A stretch of 64,000 nt of DNA from Xenorhabdus doucetiae (GTDB lineage Bacteria; Pseudomonadota; Gammaproteobacteria; Enterobacterales; Enterobacteriaceae): contig NZ_FO704550.1 in assembly GCF_000968195.1 (NCBI RefSeq), forward strand, positions 2,294,001 through 2,358,000, read 5' to 3'. Below, piece after piece: positions 47,001-62,000 of this stretch (position 1 is its first letter; every line of letters begins with the position of its first letter). A program made the position numbers and the translations under genes. The notes below the pieces were generated by a model. That model worked only from the letters and a program-made list of their open reading frames with translations, ran no database searches and had not been told where the DNA came from.

Positions 47001-50000
47001 GAGCCGGAGGCCAGACTCCTTCCGGCTGAACTGCGTCAGCAACTTGCCCAACATCTGGCCGACTATATGCTGCCCGGTGCGTTTGTGGTGCTGGACACTT
47101 TCCCGCTCACGCCCAATGGCAAACTTGACCGTCAGGCGCTGCCGGCACCGGACGCCGCTGCCGTGGTGACCCGGGGCTATGCCGCCCCAATCGGTGAAAC
47201 TGAAACGGCACTGACGCACATCTGGCAGACGCTGCTGGGGCTGGAACGGGTTGGCCGCCATGACCATTTCTTTGAGCTTGGCGGGCACTCACTGCTGGCT
47301 GTCCAACTGGTCGCCCGCATACGGCAGAAGCTGGCGTGCGAACTGCCGTTACAGACACTCTTTGAGACACCTGTCTTGATGACACTGGCGCATACGCTGG
47401 CGCAAACGGCCGCAACCCCACAGACGGTGATCCCTGCGGCTGACCGCAATCAACCCTTGCCACTCTCATTTGCCCAACAGCGTTTGTGGTTTCTGGGGCA
47501 GCTCGATCCGGCGGCCAGTCAGGCTTACCATATTCCTGTCGCCCTGCGCCTGACCGGCTCACTGGATCAGCGGGCATTGGCGGCGGCATTTAACCGGCTG
47601 GTGGCCCGCCATGAGAGCCTGCGTACCCGTTTTGTCTCGGTTGCAGGCCAGCCCTGCCAGCAACTCGATCCCGCTGACACCGGTTTCACCCTGTCCTGCC
47701 AAGACCTGCGCCCGCGTGATCCGGCCTTGCACGCCGGCCTCGTCGCCGAAATTGCCGAACGTGAATCTCAGGCTCCCTTCGATTTTGCCCAAGGCCCATT
47801 GTTCCGCGGTCAACTGCTGCAACTGGCCGCAGAGCAGCATGTATTATTGCTCACCCTGCACCATATTATTACTGACGGCTGGTCGCTTGGGGTGCTGGTC
47901 CGCGAATTGGGGGCCTTTTATCGCGCGGCGCTGGCTGGTCATGATGCGCTCTTGCCACCCCTGCCCATTCAGTATGCGGATTATGCGGTCTGGCAGCATG
48001 AACAATTAAACGATAAGGTGCTCGCCGCGCAGCGTGATTTCTGGCGTGATCAGCTTGAAGGGGCACCAGCCTTACTGACCTTGCCCACCGACCAGCCACG
48101 CCCTGCGGTACAAACCTATGCCGGCCGTCAGGTTGCTTTCCACCTTGATGCGTCATTACTGGCCTCACTGAAACAACTGGGGCAACGCCATCACACCACC
48201 TTATTTATGACCCTGCTCACGGGCTGGAGTATTGTCCTCAGCCGGCTGAGTGGTCAGGAGGAGATTGTTATTGGTACGCCGGTTGCCAACCGCCAGCACC
48301 ATGAGCTGGAGGGATTAATCGGGTTCTTTGTCAACACATTGGCCTTGCGTATGACATGCAGGGATGACCTCAGTGTCGCCGACCTGCTGGCACAGGTACG
48401 GGAACGGGCACTGGCTGCCTATGCCCATCAGGATTTGCCTTTTGAGCAGGTGGTGGAAGCGCTCCAGCCTGAGCGTAGTCTCAGCCACAGCCCTATCTTT
48501 CAGGTGATGCTGGCGCTGGACAATACACCAGTTCAAGAACCGGCATCGCCTGATTTGCAGATCTCCCGCATTGAGCTGGCGTCCCATAGTGCTCATTTTG
48601 ATTTAATGCTGTTGTTGACGGAAACTGACACCGGTTTGGTCGGCGGGCTGGAATATGCCACCGATCTGTTCGATGCCGCCACCATTGAGCGCATGGTTGG
48701 CTATTTGCAACGAATACTGGCGGCAATGGCCGCCGACGCAACACAATCGATTACTCGCCTGCCGATGTTGTCAGCGTCGGAGCGACAACAACTGCTGGTG
48801 GATTTCAACGCAACTCAGGCCGATTTTCCGCAAAACGCCCTGCTCCACCAACTGTTCGAAACGCAGGTGACGCACGACTTCACGGCCACAGCGGTAGTGT
48901 GCGGCGACCAAACGCTCAGCTATGGTGAATTGAACCAACGCGCCAATCGGCTGGCCCATCATCTGATTGCGCTGGGAGTACGACCGGATGATCGGGTCGC
49001 CATTTGTGTTGAGCGCCGACTGGAAATGATGGTGGGTTTACTCGCTATCCTTAAGGCGGGTGGTGCCTACGTGCCGTTAGATCCGGCTTATCCGGCTGAA
49101 CGGCTGGCCTATATCCTTAAAGACGCCGCTCCCATCGTGGTACTGACCCAAACAACGCTCGCCGACAAGTTGGTCAGTACTGTCTCCACGGTGCTACTCG
49201 ACAGCCAAGAACCCTTTATGGCGATGGAGGCATTGCCGGCTGGTGATCCCGATCCGCAGACACTGGGGCTGACATCACATCATCTGGCTTATGTCATCTA
49301 CACCTCCGGCTCCACCGGCTTACCCAAAGGCGTCGCCGTTACCCACCGTAATACGGTGAATTTCCTGACTTGGGCACAGCGAACTTTTCAGCGTGACGAG
49401 TTGGCGCAGGCGCTTTTTGCAACTTCACTGAATTTTGACATCTCCGTGTTTGAGTGCTTTGCTCCCCTGCTCGTTGGCGGCACGGTTCATTTGATGCCCG
49501 ATATCCTGTCATTGGTCAATGCAGCGACAACGCCATCACTCAGCTTGATCAACACGGTGCCGTCAGCCATTGTCCATCTGATTGAAGCCCGTGCTGTTCC
49601 CTCCTGTATCCAGACGGTTAATTTAGCCGGCGAGGCCCTGAAAGCCCATGTTGTGGAACATTTATTCGCTCACTCCACCGTACAGGATGTGTGCAATCTG
49701 TATGGCCCTTCTGAGACGACGATTTACTCGACCTGGACCAGAATGAAGCGAACCACCGGCTTTCATCACCATATTGGTCGCCCGATTGCCAATACCCAGA
49801 TTTATATTCTGGATACGCAGGGCCAACCCGTACCGCTCGGTGTGATAGGTGAGATCCATATTGCCGGTGCTGGTGTGGCCCGTGGTTACTTCAATCGCCC
49901 TGAACTGACCAAAGCACGTTTTCTCACCGATCCGTTCTCGCCAGAGCCGGATGCCCGCATGTACAAGACCGGTGATCTCGGCCGCTGGCTGCCTGACGGC

Positions 50001-53000
50001 AATATCGAATACCTTGGCCGCAATGATTTTCAGGTCAAACTGCGTGGCTTTCGCATTGAACTGGGGGAAATTGAGGCGCAACTGATGCAGTGCCACGGGG
50101 TGCGCAATGCCGTCGTGATCGCCCGCGAAGATGAGCCGGGGCAGAAACGTTTGGTCGCTTATCTGCAACCCTTGGACGGGATTGAACTCCTGCCGGCGGA
50201 ACTGCGTCAGCAACTCGCCCAACGCCTTGCTGAGTACATGCTGCCCAGTGCCTTCGTCATGCTCGACACATTTCCGCTGACGGCCAACGGCAAACTTGAC
50301 CGTCAGGCGCTCCCCGCCCCTGATCGGCTTGCGGTGATTTCGCGTGATTATGCCGCCCCATGCGGTGAAGCGGAAACCGCACTGGCTCAGATTTGGCAAG
50401 AGCTACTGGGACTGGAGCAAGTCGGGCGCCATGACCATTTCTTTGAGCTTGGCGGTCATTCGCTGATGATTGTCAGCCTGATCGAGCAACTCTACCTTCT
50501 CAGCTGGCAGCTTGATGTCCGCAGTGTGTTCTCCGCCCCGATCCTGGCTGAAATGGCCCAGGCGATTAAAGGGGATATCGATAGCTTTATCGTGCCACCC
50601 AACCGCATTCCCGCCCACTGCACCACCCTTACGCCGGAGATGCTGCCGCTTATCTCACTGTCCCAAGCCGAGATTGATGCCATCGCCGAGGCAACGCCCG
50701 ATGGGGTCCGCAATATACAGGATATTTATCCGTTGGCACCGCTTCAGGAAGGGATCTTGTATCATCACTTGCGACAAGCGCAAGGTGATACTTATCTGTT
50801 ACAGAGCCTGCTGGCTTTCGAAAGTCGCGAACGGCTGGACGCTTTCCTGTCTGCGCTCCAGCAAGTCATCGCTCGCCACGATATTCTGCGTACTGCCGTC
50901 TGCTGGCAGGGATTAGTACGACCTGTTCAGGTCGTTTGGCGGCAGGCGCCATTGCGCATCAATGTGTTTGTTCCTGATACTATTTCTAATACAGCAGCGG
51001 ATAATGTCCCCTCTCAACTACAAGCGCACACTGATCCACGCCGTCATCGTCTCGATTTGAGTCGCGCCCCCCTGTTCGCGGCGGATATCGCCCATGATCC
51101 GCAACAGGATGAATGGTTGTTGTCCCTGCGTTTCCATCATCTGGTCTGCGATCATATGACACTGGAGCTAATTTTTGCTGAGATTGCCCAGATACAGCAA
51201 GGACAGGCTGATAACCTGTCCGAAACCGTACCGTATCGCAACTTTATCGCCCAAACGTTAAGTGTGCCGCCCACGGTGCACGAAACATATTTCCGTGCTC
51301 AACTGGCTGATATCGACACACCGACCGCGCCATTCGGTGTACTTGCCATTCAGGATGATAATGCCCCGATCGCAGAAGCTCATCTTTCACTCGATCCGGC
51401 TCTGGCGCAGGCGATCCGCACTCAAGCCCGCCGTCTGGGCGTCAGTCCAGGCGTCTTGTTCCACGTCGCCTGGGCACAAGTGCTCGCACAAACCAGTGGC
51501 AACGACAATGTCGTCTTTGGTTCCGTGCTCTTGGGGCGGTTACTGGGCGGTGAAGGTGCCTCGCGAACGCTGGGGATGTTTATCAATACCCTGCCAATAC
51601 GGATCGCTTTAGCGCACCGTAGTGTGCAAGAAGCCATACAGGCCACCTATCACAATTTGACGACTTTGCTGGAGCACGAACAGGCCCCCTTGGCACTGGC
51701 ACAACGTTGCAGCGGTATGGCGCAGTCAGTCCCCCTGTTCAGTACCTTGCTGAATTATCGTCACAGCCAAATCAGCGAAGATGGCGAAACCCATGTCATT
51801 AAAATACCTCAGATAGATATGCGTATCGTCGCCATTGAGGAACGGACTCACTATCCGATCACCTTATCGGTGGATGATATGGAGGCCGGTTTCCGTTTAA
51901 CCGCGCAGACGGTGACCCGTATTGATCCCGCCCGCATCACCACCTATCTGGCAACCGCCATTGGGGGGCTGGTTGAGGCTTTGGCCCACAACCCACAAAG
52001 ACGGATTCAGGATATCTCCATTCTGCCAATAACAGAGCGGCAACAGTTATTGGTGGACTTTAATGCTACTCAAGTGGATTTCCCACACAATGCGTTGATC
52101 CACTCTCTGTTTGAGGCGCAGGCCGCACAGCGTCCTGATGCGACCGCCGTCGTCTTTGGGGAACAAACCCTCAGCTACAGTGAGTTAAATCACCGTGCCA
52201 ATCAACTGGCTCATCACCTGATTGTGCTGGGAGTACGGCCGGATGATCGGGTCGCCATTTGCCTCGAACGCAGTCCGGCGCTAATTATCAGCCTGCTTGC
52301 CATCCTTAAGGCCGGCGGGGCTTATGTGCCGCTTGATCCCACCTATCCGGCCGAACGGCTGAGATATATGCTGGCAGATTCTGAACCTGTGGTCTTGCTG
52401 ACTCAGACAACCCAATCGGACAAACTGGACACGCTGATACCGACCGTATTGCTTGACGCACAAGCCTCGTTCTGGGCAGCACAACCGATGCACAATCCAG
52501 AGGCTCAGGCGTTGGGGCTGACGTCACGTCATCTGGCCTATGTCATTTATACCTCCGGTTCGACCGGCCAACCGAAAGGGGTGATGGTTGAGCATCGCAA
52601 TGTCCTTCGTCTGATCGTGAATAGTGGTTTTGCTGATATCAGTCCGAATGACTGTATTGCTCATTGTGCCAATCCGGCTTTTGATGCCTCCACCTGGGAA
52701 ATCTGGGCGGCCCTGCTCAATGGCGCTTGCCTGCATGTGGTTCCCCAATCGGTGTTGCTTGACCCGGCGCAGCTCTGCCAGACCCTGATCAACGGGCAAG
52801 TCACCGCCCTTTGGTTAACGGCGGGGTTATTTAATGAATATCTGGAGGCGCTCACGCCGTTGTTCGGGCAATTGCGTTATTTGTTGGTCGGCGGTGATGT
52901 GCTCGACCCACGGAAAATCCAACAGGTGCAACGGGCTGAATCCCAGCCCGCCCATCTGATTAACGGCTATGGCCCGACGGAAACCACGACATTCGCTGCC

Positions 53001-56000
53001 ACTTATGCCATTGTCTCCCCCGTCGATACTGACCGTTCGATTCCCATTGGCCGCCCGATTGCCAATACCCGGATCTATCTCCTCGACCCACACGGTCAAC
53101 CGGTTCCGCTCGGTGTGGCCGGCGAAATCCATATTGGCGGTGCCGGCGTCGCCCGTGGTTATCTGAACCGGCCGGCACTGACGGCGGAACGTTTCCTGCG
53201 TGATCCGTTCTCTGCCGAACCCGATGCCCGCATGTATAAAACCGGCGACCTCGGCCTCTGGCTGCCCGATGGCACGCTGGAATACCTTGGCCGCAATGAT
53301 TTTCAGGTCAAACTGCGTGGCTTCCGCATTGAACCGGGAGAGATCGAGGCAAGGCTCAGGCAGTGCCACGGCGTGCGCGAAGCGGTGGTACTGGCGCGCG
53401 AAGACCAACCGGATCAGAAACGGCTGGTGGCCTACCTGCTGCCGCTGGAGGGTTGCCAGCTACTTGCGGCGGATCTGCGTCAGCAACTCGCCCAACACCT
53501 CGCTGACTATATGCTGCCCAGCGCCTTTGTCCTGCTTGAGGCTTTCCCGCTCACCCCCAACGGTAAACTGGATCGTCAGGCACTGCCTGCGCCGGATTCA
53601 ACAGATGTGGCAGTTCACCGTTATGAAGCGCCAATGGGTGAGGTGGAAATTGCATTAGCTCAAATTTGGCAAACATTACTGGGGCTGGAACAGGTTGGCC
53701 GCCATGATCATTTCTTTGAACTGGGTGGGCACTCATTGCTGGCTGTCCAACTCATGGCCCATATCCGTCAGGATTTGGCACGGGAATTATCATTACAACA
53801 ACTCTTCGACCAGCCTGTCTTGATGAATTTAGCTCAAACGCTCACTGGCGTTGCGGCAACCGCTCAGGCCGCGATCCCGGTGGCTGACCGTCACCCGCCC
53901 CTGCCTTTGTCCTTTGCGCAGCAACGATTGTGGTTCCTGAGTCAGATCGACCAGGCTGCCAGTCTGGCCTACCATATTCCTGCGGCATTGCGCCTGAGCG
54001 GGCACCTTAATCACCCGGCCTTGACCCGCTCACTCAGCCAGTTAATCGCCCGGCATGAAATCCTGCGCACCCGCTTTGTCTTGGTCGCCGGTCAACCTTG
54101 CCAACAAATCGATGCGGCTGACAGCGGCTCGGCTGTTATGGGTTCAATGTTGTCTTACCAAGATCTGCGCGCATTAGCGCCAGCCTCGCAGACCGACCGT
54201 CTCGCTGAACTCGCCGCTTTCGAAGCGCAGACACCTTTTGATTTTAGCCAAGGCCCCTTGATCCGTGGTCATTTGCTGCAACTGGCCGATGAGGAGCATG
54301 TATTACTGCTCACCCAACACCACATTATCTCTGATGGCTGGTCCATCGGCGTATTGATGCGTGAACTGAGCGCCCTCTACCGTGCCGCCCTTGCGGGTCA
54401 AAACGATCCCCTACCACCCTTGCCCATTCAATACGCCGATTATGCCGTCTGGCAACGCGAATGGTTACCGGAAGCTAAACTGACGGCACAGCGTAACTTC
54501 TGGTGTTCCCAACTTGCAGGCGCTCCGGCTTTACTGACCCTGCCGACCGATCGGTCACGCCCGGCGACACAATCCTTTGTCGGTGGCAGGCTGCCTGTCC
54601 ATTTTGATGCGGATTTACTGGCGTCACTCAAAGGGCTTGGGCAACGCCATCACACCACTTTATTTATGACCGTACTGGGCGCCTGGAGTATCGTACTCGC
54701 CCGGTTCAGTGGTCAGGATGAGATTGTCATCGGCACGCCGGTGGCTAACCGCCCGCATCATGAACTTGAACCGCTAATCGGTTTCTTCGTCAATACGCTG
54801 GCCTTGCGGGTCACCCTGCATCATTCCACCCGTGTGGCTGATCTCCTCAAGGCGATCCGTGAACGGGCACTCGCGGCCTATGCCCACCAAGATCTGCCCT
54901 TTGAGCAAGTGGTGGAAGCCCTCCAGCCGGAACGCAACCTGAGCTACAGCCCAATCTTTCAGGTGATGCTGGCCTTAAACAACACGCCACCCCAAGCGCT
55001 GACCTTACCCGATATACAATGTACGCCCGTTGAGCAGAGGTATCCCAGCGCCCATTTTGATTTGACCTTGTCGCTGACTGAAACCGAAGCGGGCTTGGTC
55101 GGGGAGCTGGTCTATGCGGCCGATCTGTTCGATGTCGCAACCGTTGAACGTATGGTCGGTTATTTAGCCAATGTGTTGACCGCCATGGCGGCGGATGAGA
55201 CACAACGCATCGCGACTCTGCCCATGCTGCCGGAAACAGAACGGCAACAACTTCTGCTGGGCTTCAACGCAACCCGGATGGATTTCCCGCAAGAGGCGTT
55301 GTTCCACCAGCTCGTTGAAAATCAGGCATTACAACATCCTAATGCCACCGCAGTTGTCTTTGAGGAACAAACCCTCAGTTACGGAGAGCTAAATCGCCGG
55401 GCCAATCAGTTGGCTCATCATCTGATGACGTTGGGGGTACGCCCAGACGATCGGGTCGCGGTCTGTGTCGAACGCAGTCCGGCGATGGTGGTGAGCTTAC
55501 TGGCGATCCTCAAGGCGGGGGGCGCTTACGTCCCTCTCGATCCCGTCTATCCCAGCGAACGGTTGGTCTATATGCTTGAGGATGCCGCCCCTGTCGCTTT
55601 ACTGACGCAAACCGAGTGGATGGATAAATTTTCCGGCACCTTGCCGACGGTCTTGCTTGATAACGCCTTTGACAACCCTAATCCGTTCTTGGCGACCCAG
55701 CCCGCAGATAACCCAGATCCGCAAACGCTGGGGCTGACATCACGCCATCTGGCCTATGTGATTTACACGTCAGGATCAACAGGCCAGCCGAAAGGGGTGA
55801 TGATCGAACATCGTAGTCTGTGCAACTTGATTACCACGCAACAACAGGCACTGGCACTGACCCCTGATAGTCGTGTCTTACAGTTTGCTTCGAACAGTTT
55901 TGATGCCTGTATTTGGGAATGCGGCATGGCTTTCGGGGCGGGGAGTCGTCTCTATCTCGCCAAACGTGCCGATCTGCTGCCGGGGGCGGTACTGTCCGGT

Positions 56001-59000
56001 TATCTGGCCGCCAATGCCATCAGCCATGTGCTGTTGTCACCGACCGTACTGGCGGCCATGGATGCTTTGCCCGATACCTTACACACCTTGCTGGTGGGCG
56101 GTGAAGCGTGCCCGCCAACCTTAGTCAAACGCTGGTCACCCGGCAGGCGGATGCTCAATGCCTATGGCCCGACGGAAATCACCGTCTGTGCCACCCTTTA
56201 TCCATGTGGTAATCAGAAAGAGAATAGTCAGGAAGAAAATAGTCAGGAAGAGAATGCACCGCCGATTGGCCGCCCGATTGCCAATACCCAAATCTATCTG
56301 CTTGATGCCCATGCCCAACCTGTCCCGCTGGGCGTTATCGGGGAAATTTATATTGCGGGCGCCGGCGTCGCCCGCGGCTATCTCAATCGGCCTGAACTCA
56401 CGGCTGAACGCTTCCTGCGTGATCCATTCTCTGCCGATCCAGATGCCCGGATGTACAAAACCGGCGATCTCGGTCGTTGGCTGCCCGACGGCAATATTGA
56501 GTATCTTGGCCGCAATGACTTTCAAATCAAGCTGCGTGGTTTCCGTATTGAGCTGGGTGAAATAGAAGCCCGTCTCAGACAGTGCCACGGCGTGCGTGAA
56601 GCGGTTGTACTGGCACGCGAAGACGAACCCAATCACAAGCGTCTGGTGGCTTATTTGCTGCCTGAACCGGAGGCCCAACTCCTTCCGGCTGAACTGCGCC
56701 AACAGTTGACTCACCATCTCGCTGAACACATGCTGCCCAGTGCGTTTGTCACGCTTCCATCCTTCCCGCTGACGCCGAATGGCAAACTCGACCGTCAGGC
56801 ACTGCCTGCGCCTGATGCGTCTTCGATCGTCATACGCCGCCATGAGCCTCCAACAGGTGAAACGGAAACGGTTCTGGCTCAGATCTGGCAGAAGCTATTG
56901 AAATTGCAGCAAGTCAGTCGCCATGATCATTTCTTTGAACTCGGCGGCCATTCGTTGATGATTGTCAGCCTGATTGAAGAACTACGCCATCTGGGTTGGC
57001 AACTCAGTGTCCGCAATGTATTTGCCACCCCCGTCCTCGCGGATATGGCTCAGGCTATCCAGCATAACACCGACACTTTTGTCGTACCGCCTAACCTGAT
57101 CCCGGCAGATTGCACGGCCATCACTCCCGCGATGTTGCCGCTGGTTTCGCTGTCCCAGACTGAGATTGATACCATCGTTGCTCACATTCCGGATGGAGCG
57201 GGCAATGTGCAGGATATCTATCCACTGGCACCCTTGCAGTCAGGCATTCTGTTCCACCATCTGTTACAAACCCAAGGCGATGACTATTTATTGCACATCA
57301 TGCTCGCGTTTGCTACGCGTGAGCACCTTGATGCTTTCTTGAGTGCCCTGCAACAGGTGATTGACCGCCATGATATTTTGCGTACCGCAGCCTACTGGCA
57401 AGATCTGACGCAACCGGTTCAAGTCGTCTGGCGTCAGGCATCCCTGAATATTAATGTGTTCACCCCTGCCACGACGGACGCTATCGCGGCGCAACTGCAA
57501 CAACAGACTGATCCTCGTCAGCACCGTATCGACCTGACCCGTGCGCCCTTGTTCACAGTGGATATTGCCCATGATCCGGAACAACAGGAGTGGTTGCTGG
57601 CACTGCGTTTCCATCATCTGGTCTGTGACCATACGACGCTTGATCTGGTCTTCGCTGAGATTGTCCGGATACTCTCTGTTCGGGTGGCACAGGGAAATAT
57701 GAAAACCCTGCCCACGGTACTGCCCTACCGTAATTTCATCGCGCAAACGCTGAGTGTTCCGGCGTCAATCCATGAAGATTACTTCCGCCAACAACTGGCC
57801 GATATCGACGAACCCACCGCACCGTTCGGTGTGCTGACCATGCCAAAAGCAGCGCCCAAATCGGGTGAATGGCCCGACAACCATGGCGAGCCAGTGGCAA
57901 AAGCCCGGCTTTTACTGACGCCTGAACGGGCTAAGGCCATTCGCGCTCAGGCTCGTCGTCTGGGCGTCAGCCCCAGTGTGCTGTTCCATGTCGCCTGGGC
58001 ACAGGTATTGGCGCAAACCAGCGGCCGTGATGATGTGGTGTTTGGTTCCGTGCTACTGGGACGTCTGCAAGGTATTTCGGGTGCCGACCAAATCTTGGGC
58101 ATGTTTATCAACACCCTGCCAATGCGTATTGCTTTGAGCGGACGCAACGTACAAGACATTGTGCAGGAGACCTATCGCAACCTGACCACCTTACTGGAAC
58201 ACGAGCAGGCACCGTTGGCGCTGGCACAGCGTTGCAGTGGCGTGGCGCAGCCTACGCCCCTGTTTAGTACCTTGCTGAATTATCGCCATAGTCAAACGGG
58301 TCAGGATGAGATCGTTGATACCCTATGGTCTGATATCCGCCTGATCAGGGCTGAGGAAAGAACCAACTACCCGATTACGCTATCTGTCGATGATTTAGGG
58401 GATGATTTCCAACTGACCGCCCTGACTGTCACCGAGGTTGTACCAGAACAAGTCACCGCCTATCTGGCAACGGCCATTGGCGGCTTGGTTGATGCCTTAG
58501 TCCACAATCCGCAACAAGGGATTCTGGATGTCCCGATCCTGCCGGCGGCAGAGCGGCAGCAAATACTGGTCGATTTCAATGCCACGCAGACGGATTTTCC
58601 ACAAGACGCGCTGATCCATCAACATGTTGAAGCTCAGGCATTGTTACGCCCCGATGCGACGGCAGTGGTTTGTGCAGGCCAAACCTTGAGCTATCGCGAA
58701 TTGAACCAACACGCCAATCGTCTGGCCCATCAGTTGATTGCACTGGGCGTACGTCCGGATGATCGGGTAGCAATCTGTCTCGAACGTAGTCCGGCGCTGA
58801 TTGTCGGCTTACTCGCTATTCTCAAAGCCGGCGGGGCTTATGTGCCCCTCGATCCCACCTATCCGGTTGAACGGTTGGCTTATATGCTGGAAGACGCAGC
58901 CCCGGTTGTTTTACTGGCTCAGGCCGCCCAGAGCAGCAAACTGCCCGGCACCCTGCCAAGGGTGTTACTTGACCATTTATTTGATGGTCAAGACCCGCAA

Positions 59001-62000
59001 TTGGCGGCACAACCGGCCGATAATCCCGACGCTAAAGCCTTGGGGCTGACCGCCCGTCATTTGGCCTATGTGATCTACACCTCCGGTTCCACCGGTCAAC
59101 CCAAAGGGGTGATGGTCGAACATCGCAATGTCCTGCGTTTGCTGATCAATAATGGCTTCGCCGATATCGGCCCGGATGACTGCCTTGCCCACTGCGCTAA
59201 TATCTCATTTGATGCCGCTACGTGGGAAGTGTGGTCTGGTTTAGTTCATGGCGCCCGTATTCTGTTGATCCCGGAAAAAACCTTGCTGCAACCCGCCGAT
59301 TTTGCCCAATGCCTGTCATCGGAAGGCGTGAGTGCCCTGTTCCTCACTACCTCCCTGTTCAACCACTATGCCAATTTGATTGGGCCTGCCTTATCGGGGT
59401 TGCGTTATGTTCTTTTCGGGGGTGAGCAGGCTGACACCCGCCCTGCCATTCACCTGCGTGCCGAATATCCCCCCCAGCACTTGCTGCATATGTATGGGCC
59501 AACGGAGACAACCACTTTCGCCACTGCCTATGTTATCCCTGAGACGGAAGATAAAGACGGCCGCCAAGCCATTCCCATCGGCCGGCCGATCGCGAATACC
59601 CAGATCTATATTCTGGATAAACAAGGTCAGCCGGTTCCCATCGGGGTCGGAGGGGAAATTTATATTGCCGGTGCCGGTGTGGCGCGCGGTTACCTGAACC
59701 GGCCTGAACTGACTGCCGGGCGTTTCCTCGCTGATCCGTTCGCTTCAGATCCCGGTGCCCGGATGTACAAAACCGGCGACCTCGGTCGCTGGCGGCGCGA
59801 CGGCAATATCGAATACCTTGCGCGTAATGATTTTCAGGTCAAACTGCGTGGCTTCCGCATTGAACTGGGGGAAATCGAGGCAAGGCTGATGCAGTGCGAT
59901 GGCGTGCGTGAGGCGGTCGTACTGGCGCGCGAAGACCAACCCAATCAGAAACGGTTGGTGGCCTATCTGCGGCCGCAGGCAGGGGTTGAATTGGTGCCGG
60001 CTGAACTACGTCAACAACTCGCCAAACACCTTACCGAGTATATGCTACCCAGCGCGTTCATCACGCTCGACACTTTCCCGCTGACGCCAAACGGTAAACT
60101 TGACCGTCAGGCCCTGCCTGCCCCTGATTCATCGTCCGTGGTGACGCAAACGTATGAAGCGCCGCTGGGGGAGGCAGAAATCGCGTTGGCTCAGATTTGG
60201 CAAGAGTTGCTGGGGCTGGAACACATCGGCCGCCACGATCACTTTTTCGAACTCGGCGGGCATTCCCTGCTGGCCGTTCAGCTTGCTTCACGGGTGCGTC
60301 AGGTATTCGCACGCGAGCTACCCTTGCAGCAACTCTTTGACCAGCCGCGGCTGAGCGATCTGGCTCAAAGCCTGACGGAGGCGGCGGTGACCACGCAGGT
60401 TACCATTCCCGTGGCTGACCGTCATCAGCCCCTGCCGTTATCCTTTGCCCAGCAACGGCTGTGGTTCCTGGGGCAACTCGATCCGGCGGCCAGCCTGGCC
60501 TACCATATCCCCGTGGCATTACGCCTGACCGGGCGGCTTAATCGCCCTGCCTTAATCCACGCCCTCGATCGCTTAGTTGCCCGTCAGGAAATTTTGCGTA
60601 CCCGTTTTGTGCTGGTTTCAGGCCAACCTTACCAGCACATCGATCCGGCTGACATGGGTTTTGCCCTGTCGTACCAAGATCTGCGTTCGTTAACGCCAGA
60701 AGCCCACGCTAACCGGATCGCGGAATTGACTGCGCTTGAATCACAGACACCTTTCGATTTCAGCCAAGGCCCGCTGATCCGCGGTCACTTATTGCAACTG
60801 GCCGATGAAGAGCATGTCTTGCTGATTACCCAACATCATATTATCTCTGATGGCTGGTCGATCGGTGTGCTGATAGATGAGATAACCGCCCTCTATCGTG
60901 CCAGCCTTGATGGTCAGGACGCGCCTTTACCTCCCCTGCCGATTCAGTATGCCGACTATGCCGTCTGGCAGCGTGACAGGCTGCAAGAAGCTGCCCTGAC
61001 TGCGCAACGCAATTTCTGGTGCGCCCGGCTCGCAGGGGCGCCGGCCTTGCTGACCCTGCCCACGGATCGGCCACGTCCCGCGGTGCAGCGCTATGTTGGC
61101 AGCCGAATACCGGTTCACTTGAATGCTGACTTATTGGCTGCGCTTAAGACGCTGGGGCAACGCCATAACACCACCTTGTTTATGACGGTACTTACTGGCT
61201 GGAGTATTGTACTGGCCCGGTTGAGTGGTCAGGATGAGATTGTGATCGGTACACCGGTGGCTAACCGTCCGCACCATGAACTGGAGGGAATGCTCGGTTT
61301 CTTTGTCAATACGCTGGCGCTGCGTGTCACCCTGAATGATTCTGCCCGTGTTACCGACTTGCTCGCACAGGTACGGGAACAGACCCTTGCGGCTTACACG
61401 CATCAGGATCTGCCTTTTGAGCAGGTGGTAGAAGCCCTCCAGCCAGAACGCAGCCTGAGTTACAGCCCGATCTTTCAGGTGATGCTGGCCTTGAACAATA
61501 CGCCGCTGAGTACGACATTACAGGCACTGGCATTACCTGATCTGCAACTCACCCCGGTTGAGCAGGAACACCAGAGCGCCCACTTTGATTTGACCCTCTC
61601 CCTGACGGAAACCGAATCGGGTTTGATCGGTGAGCTGGCCTATGCCATTGATTTATTCGATGCGGCAACCATTGCGCGTATGGTCGGTTATTTGACCCAT
61701 GTGTTGGCAGCCATAGCGGACGATGAAACCCAAATCCTTACGGCCCTGCCCATGCTACCGGAAGCGGAGCGGCAACAATTGTTGGTGGGATTCAATGCCC
61801 ATCACGAAACTTTCCCGCAAGACACACTGATCCACCAACGATTTGAAGCGCAGGCCGCACAACGTCCTGATGCTCCCGCCGTCGTATTTGAGGGACAAAC
61901 TCTCAGTTATGGCGAACTCAATCGCCGGGCCAATCAACTGGCGCATCACCTGATTGCACTCGGTGTCCAACCGGATGATCGCATCGCCATTTGTGTTGAG

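Noticed and set aside
46512..57746. Long antisense frames (for example 46512-47288, 49662-50399, 52827-53408, 56136-56843)
   Set aside because: They lie opposite conserved NRPS A and T motifs, recur at the same place in each module, and have no family resemblance; they follow from codon bias of the sense strand.
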